64,000 nt of DNA from Bacillus sp. REN10. Lineage in GTDB: Bacteria; Bacillota; Bacilli; Bacillales; Domibacillaceae. The stretch's first letter is position 1, and each line of letters begins with the position of its first letter. A program made the position numbers and the translations under genes. Location of the stretch: contig NZ_JADHDW010000004.1 of assembly GCF_016820555.1 (NCBI RefSeq), positions 238,217 through 302,216 of the forward strand. Reading direction: 5' to 3'. Positions 53,340 through 62,082 of this stretch are shown one piece after another. The notes beneath the pieces are model-generated. The model was not told the DNA's origin and made no database searches. It saw only the letters and a program-made list of their open reading frames with translations.

Positions 53340-53387
53340 TTTGATCACCTCCAGTTTTAACATCCCCGGCGTTCCAATCATTTATAC

Positions 53388-53654
53388 TTAAATCACTTCA
53401 TAGAGAAACTCACGCAGTTCGGCTCCTTCTTCGTCGGATAGCTTAAATACTTCTTCTAAATAACCAGGCTCGTCTAAATCATCCTGTCCGATAATTGCAA
53501 AGCGTCCCCCTTGAATGTCGAGTACTAGTTTTTTTCCGTAATAGCGATCCGTTTGTATGAAAGCGAGATCGTAGCGCTGGTGTTCTCCCATAAAGCTGAC
53601 GAACCGCGTTTTTGTTTGTTCCACATCATCATATAAAAAGAATCTTTCCGTCAA
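53388..53654 (-). CDS. DUF3055 protein
   Basis: An 88-residue DUF3055 protein: MTERFFLYDDVEQTKTRFVS, RYDLAFIQTDRYYGKKLVLD and FAIIGQDDLDEPGYLEEVF are family hallmarks. TTG start with GGAG nine bases away. Function unknown; conserved neighbour of yutD/yutE. Confidence 0.85.
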   Translation of the reverse strand: MTERFFLYDDVEQTKTRFVSFMGEHQRYDLAFIQTDRYYGKKLVLDIQGGRFAIIGQDDLDEPGYLEEVFKLSDEEGAELREFLYEVI

Positions 53655-53779
53655 TTTCCTTCACTCCTGTTTGTTTTTCCTGATTGTAACACGTTTGAAG
53701 AAGACTGCTGTATGTTTTCTTTTCCGTTTCATGATAAAATAAGAAAGAATCAAAAGAAAGCAATGGAAGGGTGCTGGCC

Positions 53780-54217
53780 TTGTATTTCGTAGATCGAAAA
53801 AAAATAGAAGAAACATTAAAGTTTATGGAAGGGCAATTAACGTTGTTTCAAGAGCAAAAGCACTTTGAAACAGCATTAGAACAAGCGGCTTTAGAGCGCA
53901 TCGCTCATACGGTTATTGAATCGATGCTTGATGTGGGCAATGCGATGATCGATGGCTTTATTATGAGAGATCCCGGCAGCTATGAAGACATTGTAGACAT
54001 TTTAGATGATGAAAAAGTCATTTCAAAAGAGATGACTGCTTCGTTAAAGACTATGGTCGCTCTTCGCAAAATGCTCGTTCAGCAATATACAGCTGTCAGT
54101 CATCAAGACATTCAGCAAGCGATGGAAGCTCATTTTTCATCCATGCAACAATTTCCTGAAAAAGTGAGACAATACTTAACAAATGAATTAGGGCCTGTGT
54201 CAGCCTTTTTACCGTAA
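53780..54217 (+). CDS. yutE: DUF86/HepT-like HEPN protein YutE
   Basis: A 145-residue all-helical DUF86 protein; TTG at 53780 gives MYFVDRKKIEETLKFMEGQL as in YutE. The HEPN nuclease motif is usually R-x4-6-H; here the place reads RKMLVQQY with Arg96 and Gln101 instead of His. There is no nucleotidyltransferase (MntA) gene next to it. It therefore resembles a domesticated, probably inactive, HEPN relative. IMRDPGSYEDIVDIL is the family signature. Confidence 0.88.
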   Translation: MYFVDRKKIEETLKFMEGQLTLFQEQKHFETALEQAALERIAHTVIESMLDVGNAMIDGFIMRDPGSYEDIVDILDDEKVISKEMTASLKTMVALRKMLVQQYTAVSHQDIQQAMEAHFSSMQQFPEKVRQYLTNELGPVSAFLP

Positions 54218-54225
54218 CAGGTGAC

Positions 54226-54252
54226 GCTTTCAAAAATGAAAGCGTTTTTTAC
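54226..54252 (+). terminator. Terminator between yutE and yutF
   Basis: ACGCTTTC pairs with GAAAGCGT around an A-rich loop, followed by TTTTT. Confidence 0.8.
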
Positions 54253-54279
54253 ATGCGGATGAAATTAGAGGTGGAAAGA

Positions 54280-55050
54280 ATGAAAGCATATAAAGGGTAT
54301 TTAATCGACTTAGATGGCACGATCTACCGTGGAACAGAAAAAATTGAAGAAGCGGCACATTTTATCGACCGCTTACATGAAAAGAACATTCCTTATTTAT
54401 TTGTCACAAACAACTCTTCGCGTACGCCCGAACAAGTGGCTAACAAATTAGTGGACTTTGATATTCGGGCGACAACTGAGCAAGTGTTTACGACTTCGAT
54501 GGCAACCGCTCAATTTATTGCGGATCGCAAACAAGGAGCAACGGTGTATGTCATCGGCGAAGAAGGTATTCGCCAAGCGCTTCAAGAAAAAGGACTAACG
54601 ATTGTCGATCATGATCAGGCAGACTTTGTTGTGGTCGGGATTGACCGCAGCATTACCTATGAAAAATTAGCGATCGCTTGTTTAGCGGTTCGTAACGGTG
54701 CTACGTTTATTTCCACCAATGGCGATATTGCCATCCCTACTGAAAGAGGATTATTGCCTGGAAATGGATCGCTCACATCGGTCGTGGCGGTATCGACGCA
54801 AACAAAGCCGATTTTTATCGGCAAGCCAGAAAGCGTCATTATGGATCAAGCTTTGCGCGTGCTAGGCACGAAGAAAGAAGAGACGCTCATGGTCGGTGAT
54901 AACTACGACACCGACATATTAGCTGGAATTGGCGCAGGAATGGACACGTTACTTGTTCATACAGGCGTGACGCAAAAAGAGCATCTCGCTCAAATCGAAA
55001 AACAACCTACTCACGTAAGAAACACACTAGATGAGTGGGAGATCTTATAG
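54280..55050 (+). CDS. yutF: HAD-IIA phosphatase YutF
   Basis: A 256-residue HAD-superfamily hydrolase (IIA, NagD-like). ATG 54280 after AGAGGTGG gives MKAYKGYLIDLDGTIYRGTE, with the catalytic DLDGT (Asp-x-Asp-x-Thr) at residues 9-14 approx. Motif II FVTNNSSRTP, Lys in IGKPES and motif III VGDNYDTDI are intact. Expected to hydrolyse small phosphorylated metabolites. A strong terminator follows. Confidence 0.92.
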   Translation: MKAYKGYLIDLDGTIYRGTEKIEEAAHFIDRLHEKNIPYLFVTNNSSRTPEQVANKLVDFDIRATTEQVFTTSMATAQFIADRKQGATVYVIGEEGIRQALQEKGLTIVDHDQADFVVVGIDRSITYEKLAIACLAVRNGATFISTNGDIAIPTERGLLPGNGSLTSVVAVSTQTKPIFIGKPESVIMDQALRVLGTKKEETLMVGDNYDTDILAGIGAGMDTLLVHTGVTQKEHLAQIEKQPTHVRNTLDEWEIL

Positions 55051-55052
55051 AA

Positions 55053-55095
55053 AAAAGCGTTCTTTAAGTGGGTAACACTTAAAGAACGCTTTTTT
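55053..55095 (+). terminator. Terminator after yutF
   Basis: AAAAAGCGTTCTTTAAGTG pairs with CACTTAAAGAACGCTTTTTT around GGTAA. The repeat array begins right after it. Confidence 0.9.
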
Positions 55096-55098
55096 GCT

Positions 55099-55676
55099 TG
55101 TCGTCGCTGAACGACGCCTTTCGCTTTTCTTTGTCCAGCTGCAGGCGCCAGCGACTAGTGTACTTCCGCCATCCTCCTTACGATAAGTCAACATCGATTC
55201 ACTGTCGTTCATCGTGTTTCCTTTATCTCATACGGCTGGCTCCAGTCCATACGTCGCTGAACGGCGCCTTTCGCTTTTCTATGTCCAGCTGCACCTCCTA
55301 GACACTCGAGTCAAATGCCAGCCTGACTGCATGGCTGAAGAGCGCCATTCCGTCATTATGTCATTTGCTTGTCGTGTCTAATCAGTGGGCTTCGCTTTTC
55401 TATGTCCAGCTGCAGGCGCCAGCGACTAGTGTACTTCCGCCATCCTCCTTACGATAAGTCAACATCGATTCACTGTCGTTCATCGTGTTTCCTTTATCTC
55501 ATACGGCTGGCTCCAGTCCATACGTCGCTAAACGGCGCCTTCCGCTTTTCTACTGTCCAGCTGCGCCTCCTAGACACTCGAGTCAAATGCCAGCCTGACT
55601 GCATGGCTGAAGAACGCCATTCCGTCATTCTGTCATTTGCTTGTCGTGTCTAAGCAGTCGGCTTCGCTTTTCTATT
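55099..55676. repeat. Modular palindromic repeat array (yutF-yutG)
   Basis: Constant linkers CGCTTTTCT-TGTCCAGCT occur at 55122-55140, 55272-55290, 55393-55411, 55543-55562, and a cut one at 55665-55676. Between them two module types alternate: A (about 130 bases; CAGCGAC near its start, GTCGCTG and GGCGCC near its end) and B (about 100 bases; AGACAC and GTGTCT at its ends). Order is A-B-A-B, the two halves nearly identical. No convincing coding frame. The array ends within the yutG stop codon. Confidence 0.85.
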
Positions 55677-56178
55677 CGGTATGTGCAGCGCTGTGGGCTA
55701 GGCGGCTGGAGGCAGCGGCGGCTATGGCGCCAACGATGTCATCTAGGAAAGTGTGAACTTTACCGTGAGATTTATCGTTTAAATATTGCAGGATGCCGGG
55801 TTTTTCTTTATCGATATAGCCGTAATTGGTAAAACCGATGGAGCCGTATACGTTAATGATCGCTAAAGCGAGCGTTTCATCGACACCGTATAAGCTTTCA
55901 TCTGTGGAAATGATGCTTTGTAGCGGTTCCTCTAGCAATCCTTTTTCTGTGAGTACATCGAGCTGAATACCGGTAATAATCGCATTTTGGACTTCGCGTT
56001 TTTTTAAGACGTGTTCAATATTTTCTTTGCATTCTTCTATTGTTAAATTAGGGTGGTATTTCTTTTGCAAAAATAATACGAGCTCAGCGATGTGTTCCAT
56101 CGTGACGCCGCGTTCTTCTAACCAGCGGCGAGCTGTTTTTTCGGACATGGTCATTACGCGTTTTTCATTGATAGTCAT
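55672..56178 (-). CDS. yutG: PgpA-family protein YutG
   Basis: A 168-residue phosphatidylglycerophosphatase-A-like protein. ATG 56178 follows AAGGTGATT. Conserved parts: WLEERGVTMEHIAELVLFLQ, REVQNAIITGIQLDVLTEKG and SIGFTNYGYIDKEKPGILQ, HTFLDDIVGAIAAAASSRLA, the last with paired Asp. No membrane anchor, so lipid phosphatase activity is uncertain. Its TAG coincides with the end of the repeat array. Confidence 0.9.
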   Translation of the reverse strand: MTINEKRVMTMSEKTARRWLEERGVTMEHIAELVLFLQKKYHPNLTIEECKENIEHVLKKREVQNAIITGIQLDVLTEKGLLEEPLQSIISTDESLYGVDETLALAIINVYGSIGFTNYGYIDKEKPGILQYLNDKSHGKVHTFLDDIVGAIAAAASSRLAHSAAHTE

Positions 56179-56287
56179 ACAATCACCTTTTTCTCTAATA
56201 TGTTAGTATCATACATTCTCTTTGTATTTATATTTCCAGATTGTGTAGAAATAATCCTGCAAATAAGATAAAAAAGGGGGAGCTAGT

Positions 56288-57283
56288 ATGGACGGCAAAG
56301 AATTGTTGCGAAAACATTTCCGGATTACACCAGAGCGAATGGTCAATGGACGGTATTATGAAAGTGAAGGTTTTCTTTATTCTATTGTTGATGTGACCAA
56401 TATGGAACAAGAATATTTGGTAGAATTACATCAAATGTCTCAACACTTGATGCAACAAGGTGATCAAAAAGTCGCTGTTTTTATTCCATCAGTAAGTGGG
56501 GCTTTTTTAGTTACAGAAGATAAAAGAGATGTGGTCGTGCTTGGTAGTTCTAACGTGCGATCTTCATCTCAAGCGACTGGCTCCAAGCTCGCGCGCTTTC
56601 ATCGCCGAGGCCGCTCCTTCACTCAGGAAGTAAAAGCAATGAGTCAATTAGGAAGGTGGCGTGCGCGTTGGGAGCAGGAGCTTGATCAGCTAGAAACATC
56701 CATTAGCAGTGTGATCAAGAAGGGAGTCGATAGTGAATTTGCTGCGATGGTGATCGATAGCTTTCCTTATTATATGGGGCTTGCAGAAAATGCGATTCAG
56801 TATGTGATGGATACAGAGATCGACGAAACACCGGGAACAACAGATTACGGAACGATTTGCCATCACTCCTTTCATACGAAGCTTTGGGTGAATCGGGATT
56901 TTATTCATCATCCTTTCGATTGGGTCTATGATCACCCAGCACGAGATGTAGCTGAATGGATTCGCTCTTCTTATTGGGAAGGGACCCTTCTTTACCGTTC
57001 GAACTTTCAGCAATTTTTACACGAGTATCAGCAAGCAGAACCGCTTTCTCCATTCTCGTGGCGACTGATTTATGCTCGTCTCCTCTTTCCGGCGCATTAC
57101 TTTGACTGCAGCCGAGCGTATTTCTCCTCCCGTTCTTTGCATGAGAAGAAAGAAAAAGAAGAACGGTTAAAAAAATATATGAAAAATACAACAGAGTATG
57201 AGCGTTTTCTTGCTTCTTTTTATGAACGGGCCTCCATCCCGGCAAGTCGAATGAAAATTCCTGATATAACTTGGTTAAAATGA
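56288..57283 (+). CDS. yutH: Spore coat-associated kinase-like protein YutH
   Basis: A 331-residue CotS/YutH-family protein with a degraded aminoglycoside-phosphotransferase-like kinase fold: GSKLARFHRRGRSFT, then TICHHSFHTKLWVNRDFIHH, and PFDWVYDHPARDVAEWIR, where the catalytic HxDxxxxN is replaced by HHSFHT. Spore coat-associated in B. subtilis. GGGGAG precedes the ATG. Activity as kinase is doubtful. Confidence 0.88.
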   Translation: MDGKELLRKHFRITPERMVNGRYYESEGFLYSIVDVTNMEQEYLVELHQMSQHLMQQGDQKVAVFIPSVSGAFLVTEDKRDVVVLGSSNVRSSSQATGSKLARFHRRGRSFTQEVKAMSQLGRWRARWEQELDQLETSISSVIKKGVDSEFAAMVIDSFPYYMGLAENAIQYVMDTEIDETPGTTDYGTICHHSFHTKLWVNRDFIHHPFDWVYDHPARDVAEWIRSSYWEGTLLYRSNFQQFLHEYQQAEPLSPFSWRLIYARLLFPAHYFDCSRAYFSSRSLHEKKEKEERLKKYMKNTTEYERFLASFYERASIPASRMKIPDITWLK

Positions 57284-57335
57284 CAGAAGCTGTGGTAAAA
57301 TGGAGGTGCGATAGACACGGAAAGAAGGTGGAGAA

Positions 57336-58322
57336 ATGAAGCCGTTTGTGTATGTCACTCGAAAACTTCCTGATGAGATTAATTCTAGGCTGATGGAGAA
57401 ATATGAAGTAGAGATGTGGCCGCAAGAAGAAGAGAAAGTACCGCGTGAAGTGTTGCTTGAAAAAATAAAGCAAGCGGATGCCTTATTAACCGTCATCTCA
57501 GACCAGCTAGACGAGGAATTATTTTCTCATGCGAACCAATTGAAAGTGGTGGCCAATATGGCAGTGGGCTACGACAATATTGATCTGCAGGCTGCCAGTA
57601 AGTATAATGTAGCGATATGTAATACCCCTGATGTGCTCACAGATACAACAGCTGATTTAACCTTTGCTTTATTGCTTGCTACCGCTCGTCGAATGATGGA
57701 AGCAGCTGAATTTGTGAAAGAAGGCCAGTGGAAAAGCTGGTCGCCGATGCAGCTAGTGGGAACCGATGTTCATCATAAAACGATTGGCATTGTGGGCATG
57801 GGCAAAATTGGCACAGTTGTAGCGAAAAGAGCGGCAGGATTCGATATGGAAATTATTTATCATAACCGAAGCCGCCATGAAGTAGCAGAGGAAATGCTTG
57901 GTGCACGTTATTGCTCATTGGATGAGTTATTGCAAGAGGCTGATTTCGTTGTTTGCTTAGCGCCGCTAACCGAACAAACGAAAGGAATGTTTCAGTGGGA
58001 ACAATTTCAAAAGATGAAAAAAGAAGCGATATTCATCAATGCCAGCCGCGGACCGATCATTAATGAACAAGCGCTGTTTGACGCGCTGCAGACAGGAGAA
58101 ATTGCGGCAGCAGGGCTAGATGTGTTTGAAAAAGAACCGATCGGTGCCGATCATCCACTGCTGACACTGCCAAATGTTGTGGCACTTCCGCATATCGGAA
58201 GCGCTACGAGAGAGACTCGCCTAGCGATGATGGAAACATGCTGTGACAATTTAGACGCCATCTTCGAAGACCGTCCTCCGAAAACATTAGTAAATAAAGA
58301 ATTACTTACTTTTAGACCATAA
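57336..58322 (+). CDS. D-2-hydroxyacid (glycerate/hydroxypyruvate) dehydrogenase
   Basis: A 328-residue NAD(P)-dependent D-2-hydroxyacid dehydrogenase. Nucleotide motif GIVGMGKIGTVVAKRAAGF, catalytic Arg in FINASRGPIINEQAL, Glu in GLDVFEKEP and His in VALPHIGSAT. The VANMAVGYDNIDL segment is typical of glyoxylate/hydroxypyruvate reductases. GAAGGTGGAG before the ATG. Terminator shared with yutI follows. Confidence 0.9.
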   Translation: MKPFVYVTRKLPDEINSRLMEKYEVEMWPQEEEKVPREVLLEKIKQADALLTVISDQLDEELFSHANQLKVVANMAVGYDNIDLQAASKYNVAICNTPDVLTDTTADLTFALLLATARRMMEAAEFVKEGQWKSWSPMQLVGTDVHHKTIGIVGMGKIGTVVAKRAAGFDMEIIYHNRSRHEVAEEMLGARYCSLDELLQEADFVVCLAPLTEQTKGMFQWEQFQKMKKEAIFINASRGPIINEQALFDALQTGEIAAAGLDVFEKEPIGADHPLLTLPNVVALPHIGSATRETRLAMMETCCDNLDAIFEDRPPKTLVNKELLTFRP

Positions 58323-58325
58323 ATA

Positions 58326-58357
58326 AAGCCCGAGCTGTGATGCGCTCGGGCTTTCAT
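58326..58357. terminator. Bidirectional terminator, dehydrogenase / yutI
   Basis: AAAGCCCGAGC and GCTCGGGCTTT form the stem with short GTGATGC-type loop. Confidence 0.88.
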
Positions 58358-58360
58358 TCA

Positions 58361-58597
58361 TTAAAATACTTGTTCCACTTCAACTACGCCTGGTACTTCT
58401 TCAAGCAATGCGCGCTCGATGCCAGCTTTCAGTGTGATCGTTGAGCTTGGGCAGCTGCCGCATGCGCCAAGAAGACGAAGTTTCACGATGCCGTCCTCTA
58501 TATCAACGAGTTCACAGTCTCCACCATCACGAAGTAAGAATGGGCGTAATTTATCTAACACTTCTTGTACTTGTGCAACCATTTGTTCATCAGCCAT
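58361..58597 (-). CDS. yutI: NifU-like iron-sulfur scaffold YutI
   Basis: A 78-residue NifU C-terminal-type protein. ATG 58597 ([20 protein letters not shown]) follows AAAGGAGT by 8 bases; the frame extends upstream without a site. The Fe-S-binding [10 protein letters not shown] (CxxC) is present with [11 protein letters not shown] before it. Transfers Fe-S clusters to targets such as the nearby LipA, by inference. Confidence 0.93.
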   Translation of the reverse strand: MADEQMVAQVQEVLDKLRPFLLRDGGDCELVDIEDGIVKLRLLGACGSCPSSTITLKAGIERALLEEVPGVVEVEQVF

Positions 58598-58736
58598 GTC
58601 AATCGACTCCTTTCTCATACTGTTCTTATTATAATGATTATAAATAAAAAAATCCATTGATTGATAAACATTTTCATATCGAAGTGCACGGATTTTCGAT
58701 AAAATAAAGATAATCAGTTGCAAAGTGGGTGAGAAC

Positions 58737-59072
58737 ATGGGGAATATGGTGGAAATTGTGGTATATGGAACGGAACAACTTTGTGCTAGCTGCGTCAATT
58801 TGCCATCTTCTAAAGAAACGTATGAATGGTTAGAAGCAGCGATTTCGCGAAAATATCCGGAACAGCCGTTTTCAATTAGTTATGTGGATATTTTTTCACC
58901 GCCGGAGGATGAAGAGAAACAAGCATTTGCTAAGCGAGTCGTGGAAGAAGATCTGTTTTATCCAGTTGTGCTTGTAGAAGGGAAAATGGTGGGAGAAGGA
59001 AATCCAAAATTAAAGGCTGTTTATGCTGAAATGGAGAAATACGGATACCAAAGTAAAGAACAAAAAGGTTGA
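58737..59072 (+). CDS. yuzD: YuzD (DUF1462) thioredoxin-like protein
   Basis: A 111-residue protein with the thioredoxin-like start [20 protein letters not shown], the CASC motif in YuzD place, and [38 protein letters not shown] 58737 is chosen; 58746 is also possible. Divergent from yutI. A terminator (AAAGGTTGA/TTCAACCTTT, 59064-59092) overlaps its end. Confidence 0.88.
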   Translation: MGNMVEIVVYGTEQLCASCVNLPSSKETYEWLEAAISRKYPEQPFSISYVDIFSPPEDEEKQAFAKRVVEEDLFYPVVLVEGKMVGEGNPKLKAVYAEMEKYGYQSKEQKG

Positions 59073-59183
59073 GCGATTCGTTCAACCTTTGTTTTTGAGT
59101 CATTTTTGAGTCGGATAATTCATTTTTGACTTATTTTTAATTTTGTGAATTCGAAAAAAAGTGAGTTTTTTCACTATTTAAAG

Positions 59184-59201
59184 TTGGCACGCTTTTTGCA
59201 T
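59184..59201 (+). promoter_or_regulatory. Sigma-54 (SigL) promoter of gabT
   Basis: TTGGCACGCTTTTTGCAT matches the -24/-12 consensus (TGGCAC-N5-TTGC), with GG and GC separated by ten bases. It is 40 bases before the gabT ATG. Upstream (59095-59145) TTTTTGAGTC occurs twice and a related TTTTTGACTT once, possible activator sites. Confidence 0.93.
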
Positions 59202-59241
59202 ATATAAATATGACTCTATAAGCAAAGAAGGAGAAATGAAC

Positions 59242-60600
59242 ATGACTAGAAAATTTGCTAAAGTAACTGGTGCTTTACCAGGTCCAAAATCGAAAGCATT
59301 ATTAGAAAGAAGACAAGCAGCAGTTGTCAAAGGTGTTTCTAACGGTGTGCCTAGCTTCGCAGCGAAAGCAGAAGGCGCTTTAATTACAGATGTAGATGGA
59401 AATACATTTATCGATTTCGTTGGTGCAATTGGTACAATGAACGTTGGACATTGTCATCCAAAAGTGAAAGAAGCATTACATAAACAAGTCGATGAATATA
59501 TCCACCCTGGATTTAACGTAATGATGTATGAGCCATACATCGAGCTTTGTGAAAAATTAATCGCTCTTGCACCTGGCGATCATGAAAAGCAAGCGATTCT
59601 TTTCAACAGTGGAGCAGAAGCAGTAGAAAATGCGGTAAAAGTTGCTCGTAAATATACAAAACGTTCAGGTGTTATTTCGTTCTCACGTGCTTACCATGGC
59701 CGTACATTGTTAACAATGACAATGACAAGCAAAGTAAAACCTTACAAATATGAGTTTGGTCCATTTGCGCCAGAAGTATACAAAGCGCCATTCCCTTACA
59801 CATACCGTCGTCCAGAAGGCACAACAGAAGAGCAATACATTGACTCTGTGATTAGCCAATTTGAAGACTTCTTCGTGAACGATGTAGCTCCTGAAAGCGT
59901 AGCTGCTGTGATCATGGAACCAGTACAAGGAGAAGGCGGATTCATCCCTGCTCCACAAAAATTCATCCAAGCAGTATACGATATTTGTAAAAAACACGGC
60001 ATTCTATTCATTGCTGACGAAATTCAAACTGGTTTTGGTCGTACAGGTAAACAATTTGCGATCGAGCATTTCGGCATCGTACCTGATTTAATGACAGTTT
60101 CTAAATCAATGGCAGCTGGTGTGCCAATCAGTGGTTTGATCGGCCGTAAAGAAGTAATGGATGCTGCTGCTCCTGGTGAACTTGGCGGAACATATTCTGG
60201 TAGCCCGCTTGGATGTGCGGCTGCATTAGCAGTTATCGATATCATGGAAGAAGAAAAAATTAACGAACGTGGCGCGGTTCTAGGTCAATTAGTGATGGAT
60301 CGCTTAAATAAATTAGGTGAAAAATATGATGCAATCGGTGAAGTTCGTGGCTTAGGTTCAATGGTTGCTGTTGAACTTGTTAAGGATCGTACAACAAAAG
60401 AGCCTAACAAAGAGTTAACTAACGCGATTATTGCTGAAGCTAACAACCGCGGCTTACTAGTGATCAGTGCAGGTGCTTACGGAAACGTTCTACGCTTCTT
60501 AATGCCACTTGTGATTACAGATGAGCAAGTAGCTGAAGGTTTAGACATTCTTGAAGAAGCTTTTGAAGCAGCTGTTTCTTCATTAACAGTTCAAGCTTAA
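59242..60600 (+). CDS. gabT: 4-aminobutyrate aminotransferase GabT
   Basis: A 452-residue class-III aminotransferase converting GABA and 2-oxoglutarate to succinate semialdehyde and glutamate. ATG 59242 is 8 bases after AAGGAG, preferred to ATG 59236. Landmarks: FNSGAEAVENAVKVARKYT, ILFIADEIQTGFGRTG and the PLP-Lys in TVSKSMAAG. Controlled by the sigma-54 promoter and the downstream activator. Confidence 0.95.
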   Translation: MTRKFAKVTGALPGPKSKALLERRQAAVVKGVSNGVPSFAAKAEGALITDVDGNTFIDFVGAIGTMNVGHCHPKVKEALHKQVDEYIHPGFNVMMYEPYIELCEKLIALAPGDHEKQAILFNSGAEAVENAVKVARKYTKRSGVISFSRAYHGRTLLTMTMTSKVKPYKYEFGPFAPEVYKAPFPYTYRRPEGTTEEQYIDSVISQFEDFFVNDVAPESVAAVIMEPVQGEGGFIPAPQKFIQAVYDICKKHGILFIADEIQTGFGRTGKQFAIEHFGIVPDLMTVSKSMAAGVPISGLIGRKEVMDAAAPGELGGTYSGSPLGCAAALAVIDIMEEEKINERGAVLGQLVMDRLNKLGEKYDAIGEVRGLGSMVAVELVKDRTTKEPNKELTNAIIAEANNRGLLVISAGAYGNVLRFLMPLVITDEQVAEGLDILEEAFEAAVSSLTVQA

Positions 60601-60686
60601 TTTGGTTGATCCTAAGAGCAACTAACTTATCTCCTGGTCATATTTTTGCTATAATGTAAACAAATATGATCGGGAGGAAGTTCTTC

Positions 60687-62045
60687 ATGAATACATCTCA
60701 TGATTCTGTACGAGAAGAGTTGTTCGATATTTTTGAATCGTCTTTCGATGAAATTCTAGTGACGGATGCCCAAGGGTTCGTCATTCGTGTCAATTCAACT
60801 TGTCAAAAAAACTATGAAAAATCAGCTGGTGATTTAGTTGGTAAGCATGTGAAAGAGTTAGAGAAAATGGGACTCTTTTATCCTTCAGCAACCACACAAG
60901 TCATCGAAAAAAAACAGCCAATTGAGCTGTTTCAAGTATCTAATTCCGGCCGGTACTATCATGTACGTACAAGGCCGGTTTTTAATCGGGATGGATCTTT
61001 AAAAAGTGTCATCAGCTACTCTCGTGACTTGACAGAGATTATTCATTTAAGAAACAAGATTGAAGAAATGGAAGACCAGCTCGCTACATATAAAAGAGAG
61101 TTAAATGAGCCGCTCGAAGTTGAGGGGCTCATTTCAAAAAGTGAGCAAATGGCCAAAGTGATGATGCTCGTCCGCAAAATTGCGAAAGTCAATTCAACTG
61201 TTTTGCTATTGGGGGAAACAGGGGTCGGCAAAAGCAGAATTGTTCGTTCCATTCACCAATTAAGTGATAGGAAAAATCAAGTGCTCAATGAAATCAATTG
61301 TGCGGCCTTGCCTGAACAGCTAATTGAGTCAGAATTGTTCGGGTATGAAGGCGGGACCTTTACTGGGGCTTTTCGTGAAGGAAAAAAAGGGCTGATTGAA
61401 CTGTCTAATAACGGAACGCTCTTCTTAGATGAGGTGGGTGAACTTCCGTTAACGGCTCAAGGAAAATTGCTTCATGTGCTGCAGGATAAACAAATTCGTC
61501 CTGTCGGGGGAAGTCAGCCGATTACCTTGAATTTAAGAATTATTGCGGCTACCAATAAAGATTTGAAAAAGATGGCGGAACAAGGAAGCTTCAGACGTGA
61601 CTTATACTACCGTTTGAATGTTGTGCCGATTCATATCCCGCCATTACGGGAAAGAAAAGAAGATATTATTCCATTGACCTATCATTTTCTTGACTATTTC
61701 AACGACTTGTATAATAGCCATGTTCGTTTTTCGCCAAAGGTATTAAATGCCTTTTTAAATTATGAGTGGAAAGGGAATATTCGTGAGCTAGAAAATATGG
61801 TCGAACGGCTCGTCGTGACAAATGATGAAGTGGTGACGTTAAATGACTTGCCGCTCGAATTAGTGCAGCAGGAATTAACGGAGAAAGGAACAACCCTTCC
61901 AGAAATGCTTGAGGAAGTGGAACGAAAAATGATCATTGAAGCCTATGGGAAATTTTCCTCCACTTATAAACTTGCGAAAGCACTTGGAATCAGTCAATCC
62001 TCGGCCGCTCGGAAAGTCAAGAAATACGTGGAAGGCGAGGAATAA
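60687..62045 (+). CDS. PAS-containing sigma-54 activator of the gab cluster
   Basis: A 452-residue enhancer-binding protein. PAS domain at about 10-115 (DEILVTDAQGFVIRVNSTCQ), coiled linker, AAA+ domain with Walker A GETGVGKS (176-183), sigma-54 contact loop GTFTGA (223-228; usual GAFTGA), Walker B LFLDEV (245-250), then a Fis-type HTH (KLAKALGISQSSAARKVKKY). ATG 60687 after GGGAGGAAG. It matches the GabR-type sigma-54 activator described in B. thuringiensis, distinct from the MocR-type GabR of B. subtilis. GABA or succinate semialdehyde may be sensed by PAS; inferred. Confidence 0.92.
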   Translation: MNTSHDSVREELFDIFESSFDEILVTDAQGFVIRVNSTCQKNYEKSAGDLVGKHVKELEKMGLFYPSATTQVIEKKQPIELFQVSNSGRYYHVRTRPVFNRDGSLKSVISYSRDLTEIIHLRNKIEEMEDQLATYKRELNEPLEVEGLISKSEQMAKVMMLVRKIAKVNSTVLLLGETGVGKSRIVRSIHQLSDRKNQVLNEINCAALPEQLIESELFGYEGGTFTGAFREGKKGLIELSNNGTLFLDEVGELPLTAQGKLLHVLQDKQIRPVGGSQPITLNLRIIAATNKDLKKMAEQGSFRRDLYYRLNVVPIHIPPLRERKEDIIPLTYHFLDYFNDLYNSHVRFSPKVLNAFLNYEWKGNIRELENMVERLVVTNDEVVTLNDLPLELVQQELTEKGTTLPEMLEEVERKMIIEAYGKFSSTYKLAKALGISQSSAARKVKKYVEGEE

Positions 62046-62082
62046 CGCTCTTTTATGGACAACAAGAAGGGGGAGAAAGCAA

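Noticed and set aside
55098..55653. Open frames of 67 and 94 codons with identical peptides inside the repeat array
   Set aside because: They translate the palindromic modules themselves, have no ribosome site, and the same peptide reappears in the second array after gabD.
55099..55676. CRISPR array
   Set aside because: Linkers are regular but intervening units are long palindromes that recur identically; no unique 30-40 base spacers and no cas genes.
58598..58798. N-terminal extension of YutI
   Set aside because: Open frame only; ATG 58597 has the ribosome site and gives the family length.
61936..62082. N-terminal extension of GabD into the activator gene
   Set aside because: Overlaps the activator end; ATG 62083 has a strong site and the normal family start.
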